Assembly (NCBI GenBank): GCA_016720545.1
Contig: JADKKK010000004.1
Span: 186,001 to 250,000, forward strand
Direction of reading: 5' to 3'
Origin: Myxococcales bacterium
GTDB lineage: Bacteria; Myxococcota_A; Polyangia; Polyangiales; Polyangiaceae
DNA: 64,000 bases
Part shown: positions 16,047 through 29,172 of the stretch, piece after piece
Position numbering within the stretch: the stretch's first letter is position 1
How the letters are laid out: every line of letters starts with the position of its first letter
The notes under the pieces: model-generated
Seen by the model: the letters and a program-made list of their open reading frames with translations, nothing else
Database searches by the model: none
What the model was told of the DNA's origin: nothing
Program-made: the position numbers and the translations under genes

Positions 16047-17759
16047 TTACTGGCGCACGAAGTGGAACGGAATCACGACCTTGCCGGTCCCGTCGAAGTG
16101 CCAGCCGCGCACGTGGTTCTCCACGCACTTGGCCACCGTGGGGGGCGAGCCGGAGCCGGACGCGGACGTGACCGTGCCGTTGCTCGCCACCGTGATCGCG
16201 ACGGAGACGTTGGCGCTCGGAGCCGACTCCGCGGCGTTGTCCCAGCACTTGCGCTTCACGGCCGCCTTGTACGTGTTGATGGTCTTGCCCACCGACGCCG
16301 CGTCCAGTGGACGCCCCCCGGCCGCAGGGCCCGCGCCGCCCGCGGAGGGGATGTCGGTCCTCGCCGAGGGGGCCGGGCTGGAGCCGCCGAGACCGAGCTC
16401 CGCGAGGTTGACGGCGCCACCTTTCGGAGGCGCGCTTGGGGCGGCCGGGGCCGCCGTGCCAGGCTTGTGGAGCACGGCCAGCTTCTGCGATGCCGAGGTC
16501 GACGGGGTCGGAGATGCGACGGGGGCCTCGACGGTGCCGGAAGGGGCCGGGAGCGCGCTGGCGCTACCCGTGGGGGCGGTGGGCGCGGTGGCTACCGGGC
16601 CGGCCTTGAAGGTCATGACGGCTGCGGTAATGCCGAACGCGGCCGCGAGCACGACCGCCGCGACGAAGATGAGCGGCGCCATGCTGCGCGCCGGCGGTGG
16701 CGGTGGAATCGACGCTTCGGCGCGGGCCGAGAGGGGCGAGGCGAGGGAGCTCGAGGCGATCTCCGCGGCGGGCGCAGGCGCGAACGCGGGGGCGGAGACC
16801 GCGGGCGCGGCCTCGGCGAGCGGGAACGCGAAGGGGTCCGCGGCGGGCGCGATCGCGAAAGGATCGACGCCGGCGAACGGGTTCGACGCGGGCGGAGCCA
16901 CCACCGAGAGAGCCGCGGCGGCGGGCATCGACTGCGAGGCGGGCTGCGCATGTGCGGCAGGGGGCGGCGCGAGCGCGGGGGAGGCGTGCGTGGCGGGGTG
17001 CGAGACGGGGTGCGAGACGGGGTGCGAGACGGGGTGCGAGACCGCCGGCGCGAGCGCCGCGGCGGCGGCCGCCCCTCCTGCCCCGCCACGCGAGATGGGC
17101 ACCACGTTGCTGCGCAGCGCCGCGGGGGCCGGCCCGAGGGGCGCCGTGACGCGCGCCGCGGGCGACGGGCGCGTGACCGCCGCGCGTGGCGCGACCGCGG
17201 GCGGCGGGCTCGACTGCCCCGTGAGCGGCCTCGAGGGCACGGCCTCGCGCACGATCCCGTGGAGCTGCGTGGTGGTCTTGACGGGCCGCCACTCCTCGAA
17301 GCCCTCCTGCCACACCAGGGTGTCCTCGGTGATGGCGCCCGCGGCGGCCTTCGTGCGGAGCTCGGCGAGGCGCATGGGGCCGACGGGCAGGCCGTTGATC
17401 GCGGCGTACCACTCCTCGGTGACCGACGCTTCGAAGCTTGGCGCCGCGGGCGCCATGGCCATCATGGTCTTCTCGTCGTCGTCGTCGTTCTGGATGCGCC
17501 GGTTGAACGCGCCTGCGAGCGCGCCCGGGGCGACCGACGACCGCGCGGGGCGTGCGGCCGAGAGCGAGGTGGCGAGCCCGCCGGAGGAGCGCGGCTCATC
17601 GGGGCGTGGAGCCTGCCGCGCGACGCTCGACTCGGTGACCTCGGCGCGGACCTCGATGAGGTGGCCGCACTTTCGGCACTTCATGCGCACAGTGCGGCCC
17701 GCCACCTTCTCGTCGGCGATTTGGTACTTGGCCTTGCACTGGTCGCAGAGAAACTTCAC
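16047..17759 (-). CDS. AgmX/GltJ-like protein: zinc ribbon, GYF, membrane helix, TonB-like C-terminus
   Basis: 570 aa. Residues 1-40 are a zinc ribbon (CDQCKAKYQIADEKV...CRKCGHLIEV). Residues ~120-175 are a GYF-type domain (EEWYAAINGLPVGPMRLAEL, DTLVWQEGFEEWRPV). A long Ala/Pro linker with a (HPVS)n tract follows, then one membrane helix (MAPLIFVAAVVLAAAFGITAAVM, ~365-388). The C-terminal ~100 residues form the AgmX/PglI domain (NVSVAITVASNGTVTSASGSGSPPTVAKCVE). The same order occurs in GltJ/AgmX of the Myxococcus xanthus gliding machinery, whose cytosolic zinc-ribbon/GYF part engages MglA and whose periplasmic part contacts outer components. Here I see only one C-terminal TonB-like unit. Orthology is likely but paralogues exist, so no symbol is given. 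Confidence 0.85.
   Translation of the reverse strand: MKFLCDQCKAKYQIADEKVAGRTVRMKCRKCGHLIEVRAEVTESSVARQAPRPDEPRSSGGLATSLSAARPARSSVAPGALAGAFNRRIQNDDDDEKTMMAMAPAAPSFEASVTEEWYAAINGLPVGPMRLAELRTKAAAGAITEDTLVWQEGFEEWRPVKTTTQLHGIVREAVPSRPLTGQSSPPPAVAPRAAVTRPSPAARVTAPLGPAPAALRSNVVPISRGGAGGAAAAAALAPAVSHPVSHPVSHPVSHPATHASPALAPPPAAHAQPASQSMPAAAALSVVAPPASNPFAGVDPFAIAPAADPFAFPLAEAAPAVSAPAFAPAPAAEIASSSLASPLSARAEASIPPPPPARSMAPLIFVAAVVLAAAFGITAAVMTFKAGPVATAPTAPTGSASALPAPSGTVEAPVASPTPSTSASQKLAVLHKPGTAAPAAPSAPPKGGAVNLAELGLGGSSPAPSARTDIPSAGGAGPAAGGRPLDAASVGKTINTYKAAVKRKCWDNAAESAPSANVSVAITVASNGTVTSASGSGSPPTVAKCVENHVRGWHFDGTGKVVIPFHFVRQ
16995..17042 (-). repeat. 12-bp tandem repeat, 4 perfect copies, inside the AgmX-like gene
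   Basis: Unit ggggtgcgagac (plus strand), four exact copies, encoding the SHPV repeats of the linker on the minus strand. The unit keeps frame, so copy-number changes would only lengthen or shorten the linker. Confidence 0.9.
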
Positions 17760-17883
17760 CGCTCACCGCCTTCTGCCGCGCGCGCCCCGAGCATACAGAG
17801 AATACCCGTGTAGACGGCCCAGCGTGGAGCTCGATCGAAAAAAAAACCGCGAAGAGTCATACCCACATTGCCTACAGTGTCGC

Positions 17884-18870
17884 CTAGCGAAGTCTCGTGA
17901 CGTGCTCGGTCACGCGGGCGCGGGTCGCCTCGTCGGGCGCAAGCGGCGCGGCCCGCTCCCAGGTCTCGAGGGCGCGCGCGCGGAAGCCGCTCTTCTCGTA
18001 GAGCACGGCCAGGTTCTTCAGCGCCGGGAACGAAGAAGGCTCGAGCTCGAGGGCGTGCTCGACCTCGGTGATGGCCTCGTGCAACCGATCGACGTTCCCG
18101 AGGACCAGGCCGAGCTGGTAGCGGGCGCGGAAGCTCTTCGGCCGCTCGTGGATGGCGTCGCGGAGCAACGCGATCGCGTCTTCGGCGCGGGACTCGAGGA
18201 AGGCGGCGGCGGCCCCTTCGAGCATGCGCTCGTGATCGAGCGCCAGCGTCGATGGTCGGATGTCGTCGCCCAGGCGCTCGGAGAGGGGCTCTTCATTGGA
18301 GACCTCCCGGAGGCTGTCGTCCGTGAAGACGAGCGCGTCGTCGGTGCGCCGCTCGGGCGGGACGAACGTGGCGAGCGACAGGAGCGCGGCCGGGCTCTCC
18401 GCCGTGCGCGCGTGGCGACCGAAGTACGTGAGCCCGCCCGATCGCGCGGCGGCGTACGCGCCCTCGATCGCTCGGTGGAGGGGGAGCGGCAGCGCGACGT
18501 AGGGGGTGGGCGAGCGCCCGGTGAGGCTGGCCAGCCGGGTGAGCACGACGAGATCGTCGGGGGCGAGCATCGCGACCAGCACGCGCTCGTCGTCGGCGAA
18601 CAGCGGCAGCACCTTGTGCTGCTTCGCGAAGTCGGCCGGCACCACGAGGTGGCTCGTGTCGATCCCCACCCGCTCGAGGTCGACCGCCGGCACCCCGAAC
18701 TGCTCCGAGAGTCCGCGGAGCACGTCGGCCTCTTTGACGAGGCCCCGGGCGATGAGCTTCGAGGCCAGCGGCTCGCTGCCCTCCTCGGAGAGCGCGCTCG
18801 CGAGCTCGGCCTCGCCGAGGACCTGCCGCTTCAGCAGGACCTTGCCGAGCTGCTTCTTCTCACCGGTCAT
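17884..18870 (-). CDS. MshEN (GspE N-terminal) domain protein with TPR repeats
   Basis: 328 aa. Residues ~5-130 match the N-terminal domain of type II secretion/type IV pilus ATPases: LGKVLLKRQVLGEAELASALSEE, GVPAVDLERVGIDTSHLVVPADFAKQHKVLPLFADDERVLVAMLAPDDL. MshEN domains can bind c-di-GMP through LG..L...L..AL motifs; a similar pattern is present once near the N-terminus, but binding is only possible. No ATPase domain follows. Instead residues ~215-328 are TPR-like helices (LLRDAIHERPKSFRARYQLGLVLGNVDRLHEAITE...). The ATG overlaps the tgt stop (ATGA), making it the last gene of queA-tgt-this. Confidence 0.85.
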   Translation of the reverse strand: MTGEKKQLGKVLLKRQVLGEAELASALSEEGSEPLASKLIARGLVKEADVLRGLSEQFGVPAVDLERVGIDTSHLVVPADFAKQHKVLPLFADDERVLVAMLAPDDLVVLTRLASLTGRSPTPYVALPLPLHRAIEGAYAAARSGGLTYFGRHARTAESPAALLSLATFVPPERRTDDALVFTDDSLREVSNEEPLSERLGDDIRPSTLALDHERMLEGAAAAFLESRAEDAIALLRDAIHERPKSFRARYQLGLVLGNVDRLHEAITEVEHALELEPSSFPALKNLAVLYEKSGFRARALETWERAAPLAPDEATRARVTEHVTRLR

Positions 18871-20047
18871 CGCTGCGCCTTGTCTCCGTCCGACATTCTA
18901 GCAAGGGCCGCGCGCTTGTACTGCGCAAATGTGCCCCCGAGGATGTGGGCGCGGGCGTCGCGGACGAGCTCGCCGTAGAAGTGAAGGTTGTGGAGCGAGA
19001 AGAGCCTCAGCACCAGCACCTCGCCGGCCAGGTAGAGGTGGCGTAGGTAGCTCCGCGTGTATCCGCCCTGGCAGCAGGCGCACGCGCACTCGGGGTCGAG
19101 CGGCCCGAGGTCGTGTTTGTACCTAGCCTGCTTGATGACCACCTTCCCGAAGCGCGTGAGGGCTTGGCCGTTGCGCGCGTTTCGCGTGGGGAGGACACAG
19201 TCGAACATGTCGACGCCGTGCTCGATGCCCTCGAGGAGATCGCGTGGCGTGCCGACGCCCATGAGGTAGCGCGGGCGCTCGGCGTCGAGCAGGTGGGCGA
19301 CCTCCGCGAGCGTCTCGATCATGCGCTCGATCGGCTCGCCCACCGAGAACCCACCGAGCGCGAGGCCATCGAAGCCGGGCTCGAGGGCCGCGAGCTCCTC
19401 GGCGTGCGAGCGCCTGAGATCGGCGAAGCACGCCCCCTGTACGATGCCGAATAGGGCCTGACGCTCTGGGCGCGGAGCGGCGAGCGCGCGCCGCGCCCAC
19501 CTCGTCGTGCGCGCGACGGCGGCCTCGACGATCTCGCGCGAGGACTCCCCGGGAGGGCACACGTCCAGCTGCATTTGGATGTCCGCGCCGAGGAGCCCCT
19601 GCACGCGGACCGCCTCTTCCGGGGAGAGGTGATGCTTCGCGCCGTCGAGGTGGGAGCGGAACGTGAAGCCCTCTTCGTTGGGGAGGACGAGGCCACTCGA
19701 GGGGCGGCCCGTCGCGCCGCCCGGCTTGCGCTGGGCCAGCGAGAACGCCTGGAACCCGCCGGAGTCGGTGAGCATCGCTCGCGGCCACCGTGAGAATCCG
19801 TGGAGGCCGCCGTGCTCCGCCACGACCTCCGGCCCGGGGCGGAGCCACAAGTGGTAGGTGTTCCCGAGCACGATGTGCGCGCCGGTGCTGGCCACCTCTT
19901 CGGGCGTGAGGGTCTTGACAGACCCCTGCGTGCCCACCGGCATGAACGTGGGGGTCGTGACCACTGCGTGTGGGGTCGTGAAGGTGCACGCGCGCGCGTG
20001 GCCCTCCGTCGCGTCGACGCGGAGCGCGAAGCCCTGGGTGCGTGGGG

Positions 20048-20051
<4 letters not shown>
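18867..20051 (-). CDS. tgt: tRNA-guanine transglycosylase
   Basis: Replaces G34 of tRNAs with GUN anticodons by preQ1 in queuosine synthesis. 394 aa from ATG 20051, which overlaps the queA stop. Hallmarks are TPTFMPVGTQGSVKTLTPEEV, MLTDSGGFQAFSL (active-site Asp), FGIVQG, GLALGGFSVGE, YLMGVGTP, and FDCVLPTRNARNGQALT (nucleophile Asp). The zinc site is ECACACC followed by LFSLHNLHFY. The insertion after GFQAFSLAQRK is within the family's range. The 4-bp overlap at each end shows tight coupling with queA and the MshEN/TPR gene. Confidence 0.98.
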
Positions 20052-21172
<1,121 letters not shown>

Positions 21173-21256
21173 ACGAGCGGCGACCTAGTGCACCGCTTGC
21201 CCGGGAGCGTCAAGGGGTCGGCGCGCGGGCGCGCAGCCCGGCGCTGTCGTCGTCGA

Positions 21257-22621
<1,365 letters not shown>

Positions 22622-22717
22622 GGGACTCGCGCAGCCTAGCGGAGGTCGCGCGAGCGCGCGCGGTTGTCTCGGCTCCGTCGTCGCGCCCTGCGAGCGAGTC
22701 GTGTAGAGTGACGCGCG

Positions 22718-23194
22718 ATGCGTACCGCCGTCGCTCTCGCCCTCGCGCTCGTCGGAAGTGGGCTCGTTGCGTGCGCCGTCGCGAGCGGCGAGGTCGCCGG
22801 CGGCGAGCCGCGGGTCGACGCGTCCGCCCCGCCGAGCGGCGACCGGGACTCCGGCAGCGGGGACACGTTCACCGACATCTACCGCGATATCCTTGGGCCG
22901 ACGGGCTTCGCGAGCTGCACGGCGAGCAGCAACTGCCACGGCGGCGCGTCCGAGGTCGGCACCCAGTCGAGCGGCTACATTTGCAAGGACAAGGCGCAGT
23001 GCCGCAGCACGCTGATCTCGAGCGGGCAGCTCGTGCAGGGCGAGAAGGACTTCACGAAGACGAACCTCTATCGCGCGCTCCGCAGGTCCGAGAAGGAGGG
23101 CCGCATGCCACAGATCCCGAGCGGCCTCATCTTCACCCAGGCCGAGCTCGACCGCATCGGACGCTGGGTCGCTGCGGGCGCGCCGGACAACTGA
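22718..23194 (+). CDS. Lipoprotein with atypical cytochrome-c-like motif, 158 aa
   Basis: Signal peptide ends GSGLVAC (lipobox LVAC). A short acidic Ser/Gly/Asp linker follows, then ~115 residues beginning DTFTDIYRDILGPTGFASC. The segment CTASSNCHGG resembles a heme-binding CxxCH followed by GG, but five residues separate the cysteines. A second Cys pair (ICKDKAQCRS) lies downstream, and the C-terminus IPSGLIFTQAELDRIGRWVAAGAP matches the closing helix of c-type domains. Many myxobacterial lipoproteins have this layout; heme attachment with such spacing is uncertain. Divergent from the NtrC gene, convergent on the outer-membrane protein gene. Confidence 0.75.
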   Translation: MRTAVALALALVGSGLVACAVASGEVAGGEPRVDASAPPSGDRDSGSGDTFTDIYRDILGPTGFASCTASSNCHGGASEVGTQSSGYICKDKAQCRSTLISSGQLVQGEKDFTKTNLYRALRRSEKEGRMPQIPSGLIFTQAELDRIGRWVAAGAPDN

Positions 23195-23206
23195 GCTGGC
23201 GCGCCG

Positions 23207-23229
23207 GCGGTCGCGGGGCAGGCGACCGC
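23207..23229. terminator. 8-bp hairpin between convergent genes
   Basis: gcggtcgc (23207-23214) pairs perfectly with gcgaccgc (23222-23229), 7-base loop. It lies between the stop of the cytochrome-like lipoprotein (23194) and that of the outer-membrane protein (23266). No T tract. Confidence 0.45.
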
Positions 23230-23265
23230 GCCCCGTGCGCCCGCCCGCGAGCGCGGGGGAGCCGC

Positions 23266-25269
23266 TCAGAACATGACGCCGAGGATGAGTCGCACGGTCT
23301 GCGCCGTCGAGAGGCTCACGTCGGCCGCCTGGGCGCCGTTGGGTGGCAGCACCGCCTGCATGGCGGACTGCTCGCCGGGCAGGTAGCTGAGGCCGCCCAG
23401 CGGGAAGAACACGCCGTACTGGAGCGCCGAGTAGAAGCCGCCCATCTTCGACGGATCGTCGTTCAGCGTGCCGTCCTTCGCCTGGTAATAGAGCTGCAGG
23501 TCGAGCTCGATGCCGAGGTCGCGCTTGTTGCCGGGCGTCTGGATGAACTGGCTCGCGCGGCTCCAGATGATGGCCGCGCCGCCGCCAAATTTCTGGCCGT
23601 TCGGGCTGCGGAGGAAGTCGTACTCGACCGAGGGTCGGAAGTAGTACGTGCCCTGCACGCGCGACAGGATGCGGCGGTGAAAGATGTAGTCGACGTAGTA
23701 CGACGGGTGGAACCGGAAGGTCGAGATTGGGCCGTCGCCCTTCCGCACCTGGAGGCCGTTCGCGCCGGGCGCGAGGCCCTCGACGTTCCCGTCGCCGCTG
23801 GCCCAGCCGAAGCCGAAGCCCACGCGGAGCTTGTCCTCGATGGCCTTGAACTCGGACTGCGTGGCGAGGCCGAACTGGCGCACGCCGATGGGATCGTTGA
23901 TCTGGTTTTTCGCGGGAGACTTCGCGATTTGCCCGAGCACCGAGGCGAACTCGGCCTCGAAGCGGAACTTTCGGTAGAGCAGCTGCAGCCACGCGTCCGG
24001 GACGAACGCCTGCGCACCGCGCCGCTCGAGGCCGCGGTCGGTGGCCGCCGTGTCGTTCGTGAGCGGGTTCTCGCCGGCCTTCACGTCGAGGTGCTGCGAG
24101 CGGTAGAGCGCGAAGACGCCCCCGTTCACGACGATGTCGCCCTTCGCGAGCTTGAGCCGCTGGAGCTCGGGGTTCGTGCGGTGGGCTGCGAGGAGGCTCC
24201 ACTGCCCGGCGTTCGTGAGGTTGGCCGTGTTGTACGGCTGGCCGCCGTACACGTCGTACGGGCTCGCGTTCGTGGCGCCGCTGGAGATGAAGTCCCAGGA
24301 GCCGCCAAAATAAAGGTCGAGGCTCTTGATGCCCGTGACGAACATGATGCGGTCGCTGTTCGTCTGCCAGTCGTCGTCGATGCGATCGCCGGAGTTCGCG
24401 AGCATGCCCATGCCCCAGTGGAGCGGCAGGCGACCGAAGCGGAGCTGGCCGACGGGGGTGAGGTACTCGGCCCACGCCCGCTGCACGTCGATCGAGTTCT
24501 TGTAGCCGTTCACGCCCGCCGTGGGCGGGCCCTGGGTGGTCGAGAAGGTGCCGAGCGGGGCGTAGCCGTTGTAGCCGTTGACGGCCGGCCGGTAGCCCGT
24601 GGAGCCCGTGCCGCTCGGCTGGAGCGCGTACGCGTCGGGGGTGGAGCCGAGCACGACGTTGTTCAGGAAGTCGACCTGCGAGAGGATGCGCAGGTTGTCG
24701 GAGATGTGGATCTCCGGGTTGAGGCGGAGCCGCATGTTCGCGGAGGCCTGGGTCTTGTCGAAGCAGGGCTCGGTGCCCGTGTCGCCGCACTGGTTGACCG
24801 TGCGCGCGGCGCCCGCCTGGTCGTTGTACGTGTGGTCGAGCGGGTGCCCCCAGAGGTTCGCCTCGTCGCCCGGGTTGTTGAATCGACCCAGCGCAAAGTT
24901 GTGGAAGAGCTCGCCGCGGGTGCGGAAATAGCCGTGCAGCTCGAGCACAGGGCGCGTGCGGCCCCACCAGTCGTCGCTGAAGACGCTGGACGGCACGCCG
25001 GCCACGGCGCTCTCGTCGGGCCGGGCCTCGCCCTGCGCGACGAGCTTGCGCTGGTCGTGATCGGGATCGGGCGTCGGCGCGCTGGGGGCGACCGTCGCTG
25101 CGCCCGCGGCGCCGCCGGCCGGCATCAGGTTGCCGCGCGCCGCGGGGTCGACCGTGGGGCCCGCAGCCGCCCCCTGCGCCAGCGCCGCAGGGGCGTAGGT
25201 GAGCGGCGCGAACCCCAGGAGGCCGAGCGCGAGGAGGAGCGGGAGGGCTCTGCCGTGCCGGATCTGCAT
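23266..25269 (-). CDS. Outer-membrane protein, predicted beta-barrel (TIGR04551-like)
   Basis: 667 aa. Signal peptide MQIRHGRALPLLLALGLLGF...AALAQ, then a Gly/Ala/Pro linker to ~105. The mature part has many alternating aromatic/polar strands: RPVLELHGYFRTRGELFHNF, RLRLNPEIHISDNLRILSQVDFLNN, FGRLPLHWGMGML, DLYFGGSWDFI, and a last strand QTVRLILGVMF ending in Phe, the typical barrel signal. The WWGRTRPVLELHGYFRTR opening recalls the myxobacterial family TIGR04551 (from memory, not checked). It could be a porin or substrate channel; substrate unknown. ATG 25269 has GAGG upstream; ATG 25290 is an alternative adding seven residues. Confidence 0.8.
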   Translation of the reverse strand: MQIRHGRALPLLLALGLLGFAPLTYAPAALAQGAAAGPTVDPAARGNLMPAGGAAGAATVAPSAPTPDPDHDQRKLVAQGEARPDESAVAGVPSSVFSDDWWGRTRPVLELHGYFRTRGELFHNFALGRFNNPGDEANLWGHPLDHTYNDQAGAARTVNQCGDTGTEPCFDKTQASANMRLRLNPEIHISDNLRILSQVDFLNNVVLGSTPDAYALQPSGTGSTGYRPAVNGYNGYAPLGTFSTTQGPPTAGVNGYKNSIDVQRAWAEYLTPVGQLRFGRLPLHWGMGMLANSGDRIDDDWQTNSDRIMFVTGIKSLDLYFGGSWDFISSGATNASPYDVYGGQPYNTANLTNAGQWSLLAAHRTNPELQRLKLAKGDIVVNGGVFALYRSQHLDVKAGENPLTNDTAATDRGLERRGAQAFVPDAWLQLLYRKFRFEAEFASVLGQIAKSPAKNQINDPIGVRQFGLATQSEFKAIEDKLRVGFGFGWASGDGNVEGLAPGANGLQVRKGDGPISTFRFHPSYYVDYIFHRRILSRVQGTYYFRPSVEYDFLRSPNGQKFGGGAAIIWSRASQFIQTPGNKRDLGIELDLQLYYQAKDGTLNDDPSKMGGFYSALQYGVFFPLGGLSYLPGEQSAMQAVLPPNGAQAADVSLSTAQTVRLILGVMF

Positions 25270-25345
25270 CGTGCCTCGGGCTTCTACCATGGTCTCTCCG
25301 AGCCGCTCGATCGAATATGTGCCCGTCGTCGCGCGGGCCCGGCGC

Positions 25346-26089
25346 CTAGTCGCGGGCGCGAGGGCGCGGTCTGCGTCGCACGTAGAGCCCCGCGAGCGAT
25401 GCGCAGAGCGCGAGTGCACACCCCGCCGCGGCCCGCGGGTGGTGCACGGCGAGCACCAGCGCGCGCAGGCCAAGAGTCGGTGGCGGCGCCGGCGCTGGGG
25501 ACGCGCGCAGCTCGGCGCTGGCGGCGTCGCAGGTGTCGGCGCCGTAGCAGGCGGCCCAGCAGGCCAGCGCGGAGCGCCCCTCCGGCTCGAGAAACGTTAG
25601 CAAAATCATGCCATTGGCGCTCTCCCCGGCGTCCCCGGCGAGCGCGACCCTCGTGACGTGCGGTGTCGTCGCGGGCGGGGCCACGGTGTGCCATCGAGGG
25701 GGAGCGCCGCGCGCGAGGTGGACCGCCGTCGCGCCCATCGCGCCGAGCCGCTCGAGCGCGATCGGTTTCGCCTCATCGACCCAGCCGCTCACCTCGACCG
25801 TGACGCACGCGGCGAGGCCGCCTCGCGCGGCGGTGCCCCCTGACTCGAACGAGACGAGGGTCGCCCGCGGCGAGGTGCGCGACAAATCGGGAGGCCGCGG
25901 CGAGGCGGGCCCGGAGGGGAACGCCGCGAGCCCCGGCAGGACGAGGCGAGGCGGTGTGGAGGCGGCGGCGTCGCGGCTCGCCGTCATGGCGCCCGCGGTC
26001 GCCAGGAGCGCGGCCACGCAGAGCGCGCGCGCCCTGGCGCATCCGGCGCGCTCCGTGCGACCCGCGCGAGCCCCGCAGAGCCGCGCCAC
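25346..26089 (-). CDS. Exported hypothetical protein with C-terminal membrane helix, 247 aa
   Basis: An N-terminal hydrophobic segment (ARALCVAALLATAGAMTAS) serves as signal peptide. The middle ~140 residues are a beta-rich domain (ATLVSFESGGTAARGGLAACVTVEVSGWV) with paired cysteines near CWAACYGADTC. A C-terminal helix (AAAGCALALCASLAGLYVRRRP) is followed by an arginine-rich tail, giving a predicted type I membrane topology. Family unknown. Its start is only 2 bp from the stop of the MerR gene upstream on the same strand, so it is likely co-transcribed with ihfA-merR. Confidence 0.65.
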   Translation of the reverse strand: MARLCGARAGRTERAGCARARALCVAALLATAGAMTASRDAAASTPPRLVLPGLAAFPSGPASPRPPDLSRTSPRATLVSFESGGTAARGGLAACVTVEVSGWVDEAKPIALERLGAMGATAVHLARGAPPRWHTVAPPATTPHVTRVALAGDAGESANGMILLTFLEPEGRSALACWAACYGADTCDAASAELRASPAPAPPPTLGLRALVLAVHHPRAAAGCALALCASLAGLYVRRRPRPRARD

Positions 26090-26091
26090 GC

Positions 26092-26646
26092 TCAGGCGCC
26101 GCCGAGCTCGTCCAGCAGCAGCTCGAGCTCGTCGCGCAGCTCGTGGAGCGAAGCGCGGACGGCGTGCATGGCGCGCGCGGAGCTGGCGTCCGGTGGGCGC
26201 TCGGCGGCCGCGGCTTCGCTCACGACCGAAAGCGCGTCGCGCTCTGCGGCTGCCGCGCCGGCGTCGGCGTCACGTAGGCGGTCGTCGGCGAGGCGTGAGG
26301 CGTCGATCGCGGGGCCCTCGAGGTCGTCCTCCTGCCGCGCTGCCCGATCGATGGGGCGCTCGCCGCTCTCGGGCGTCGCGCTCTCGGGGGACGCCGCTGC
26401 GTCGCCCTCGTCGGGCTTGCGCGACAGCTTCTTCCGCGCGCCGGCGATGGTGAAGCCCTCTTCGTAGAGCAGGGTCCGCACGCGGAGCAGGTTCTCGACG
26501 TCGCGCCGGGAGTAGACCCGCTGGCCCTTCGAGCTCTTCGTAGGGCGGATCGCCCGAAACTCGCGCTCCCAGTACCGAAGCACGTGCGGTTCCACCCCGA
26601 CGAGGCCCGCGACCTCGCCGATGCGAAAATAGAGCTTCGAGGGCAT
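26092..26646 (-). CDS. MerR-family transcriptional regulator
   Basis: 184 aa. Residues 1-72 are a MerR winged helix: LYFRIGEVAGLVGVEPHVLRYWEREF, KGQRVYSRRDVENLLRVRTLLYEEGFTIAGARKKL. The C-terminal ~110 residues are acidic/Ala-rich, ending in a short coiled helix; no metal-binding cysteines are seen, so the ligand is unknown. A MerR gene directly after ihfA is a recurring arrangement in Deltaproteobacteria and Gammaproteobacteria. ATG 26646 is chosen because it puts the wing motif at the usual distance; a TTG at 26694 would add 16 residues. Confidence 0.88.
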   Translation of the reverse strand: MPSKLYFRIGEVAGLVGVEPHVLRYWEREFRAIRPTKSSKGQRVYSRRDVENLLRVRTLLYEEGFTIAGARKKLSRKPDEGDAAASPESATPESGERPIDRAARQEDDLEGPAIDASRLADDRLRDADAGAAAAERDALSVVSEAAAAERPPDASSARAMHAVRASLHELRDELELLLDELGGA

Positions 26647-26805
26647 GGCCTCCGAAGGTCCCGACGTGGCGCCCAGGCGCAGCTTCGTGCTCAAGGGGTG
26701 CTCACTCGACGATGCCCTCTACGTGGCGAGGTGGCGAGGTGGCGGCGTGCCGGGTGGTGCGTGGATGCGTGGCGGGCCGCATGGGGCGAAAGGGCGAGCG
26801 GAAGC

Positions 26806-27141
26806 TCAGCCGCCGCTGGCGGCGTGCTGTTGCGGCGCCGCGCTGGCGACGGCCTCGTCGGCGCGGGGGTTCAACGCCAGTTTGAGGATCTGGCTGGCCT
26901 TGAAGGTGAGGACCCGGCGCTCGCTGATCTTGATCGCGTCTCCGGTCTGCGGGTTGCGACCCGGCCGCTGGCGCTTGTCGCGCAAGACGAAGTTTCCGAA
27001 GCCGCTGATCTTTATCTTTTCCCCGCGCCCGAGGGTCTCTTTCATCATCTCGAAGACGAGGTCGACCATGTCGGCCGACTCCTTCCGAGAGAACCCGCCC
27101 ACCTTCGCGTACAGTGTCTGGACGATCTCAGCTTTCGTCAT
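26806..27141 (-). CDS. ihfA: Integration host factor alpha subunit / HU-family protein
   Basis: A nucleoid protein that bends DNA. Sigma-54 promoters, two activators of which are in this window, commonly depend on IHF. 111 aa: MTKAEIVQTLYAKVGGFSRKESADMVDLVFEMMKETL, then KISGFGNFVLRDKRQRPGRNPQTGDAIKISERRVLTFKAS, in which GRNPQTG is the minor-groove arm. The Gly/Ala-rich 20-residue tail after LKLALNP is an extension beyond the ~95-100-residue norm. It lies upstream of the MerR gene with a 159-bp gap, same strand. IhfA rather than HU is favoured by KIKISGFGNF and the MerR neighbour. Confidence 0.92.
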   Translation of the reverse strand: MTKAEIVQTLYAKVGGFSRKESADMVDLVFEMMKETLGRGEKIKISGFGNFVLRDKRQRPGRNPQTGDAIKISERRVLTFKASQILKLALNPRADEAVASAAPQQHAASGG

Positions 27142-27341
27142 TTCCCCGATGCCCCCTCACTACTGTGAGCTCGCGCTGGAGCGGCGACGGCTCGCAGTGC
27201 TCGAAAGAGTCGCCGATTTTGTGAGTCGTTGCCAGCACATTCGCGCCGACCCGTCGGCCGCGGCCTTGGGGAGGCTGTGACCCGAGGGATGCGCGCGCCT
27301 TGCGACATTAGGCAGCGAGGCCGATTAGGCCGCGCGACAGG

Positions 27342-28931
<1,590 letters not shown>

Positions 28932-29172
28932 GGTCAGAACCAAACCACTCCGCCCCGCGGAAGTTGTCACCGACTTGTAAATGTTTGCACCCGCTTGTTG
29001 CGAAGCGTCATGAATAAAGTGCAGTGATTCAAGATACTTGACCGATCGTTGCGCGTGCGTCACGGCGCTCGGCGGACGCCTCGGCGCGCCGAGACGTCTT
29101 GCAAGTCCGCGAAACTCAGGCGCAATTTGTCCAGGTAAGCGCGCGTGTGGCGATGTCGGTCGAGGTGTGGCG

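Noticed and set aside
12763..18978. A 2071-codon open frame on the plus strand
   Set aside because: It runs antisense through topA, dprA, the AgmX-like and the MshEN/TPR genes and has Arg/Ala/Leu-rich composition. It is a GC-rich shadow frame, not a gene.
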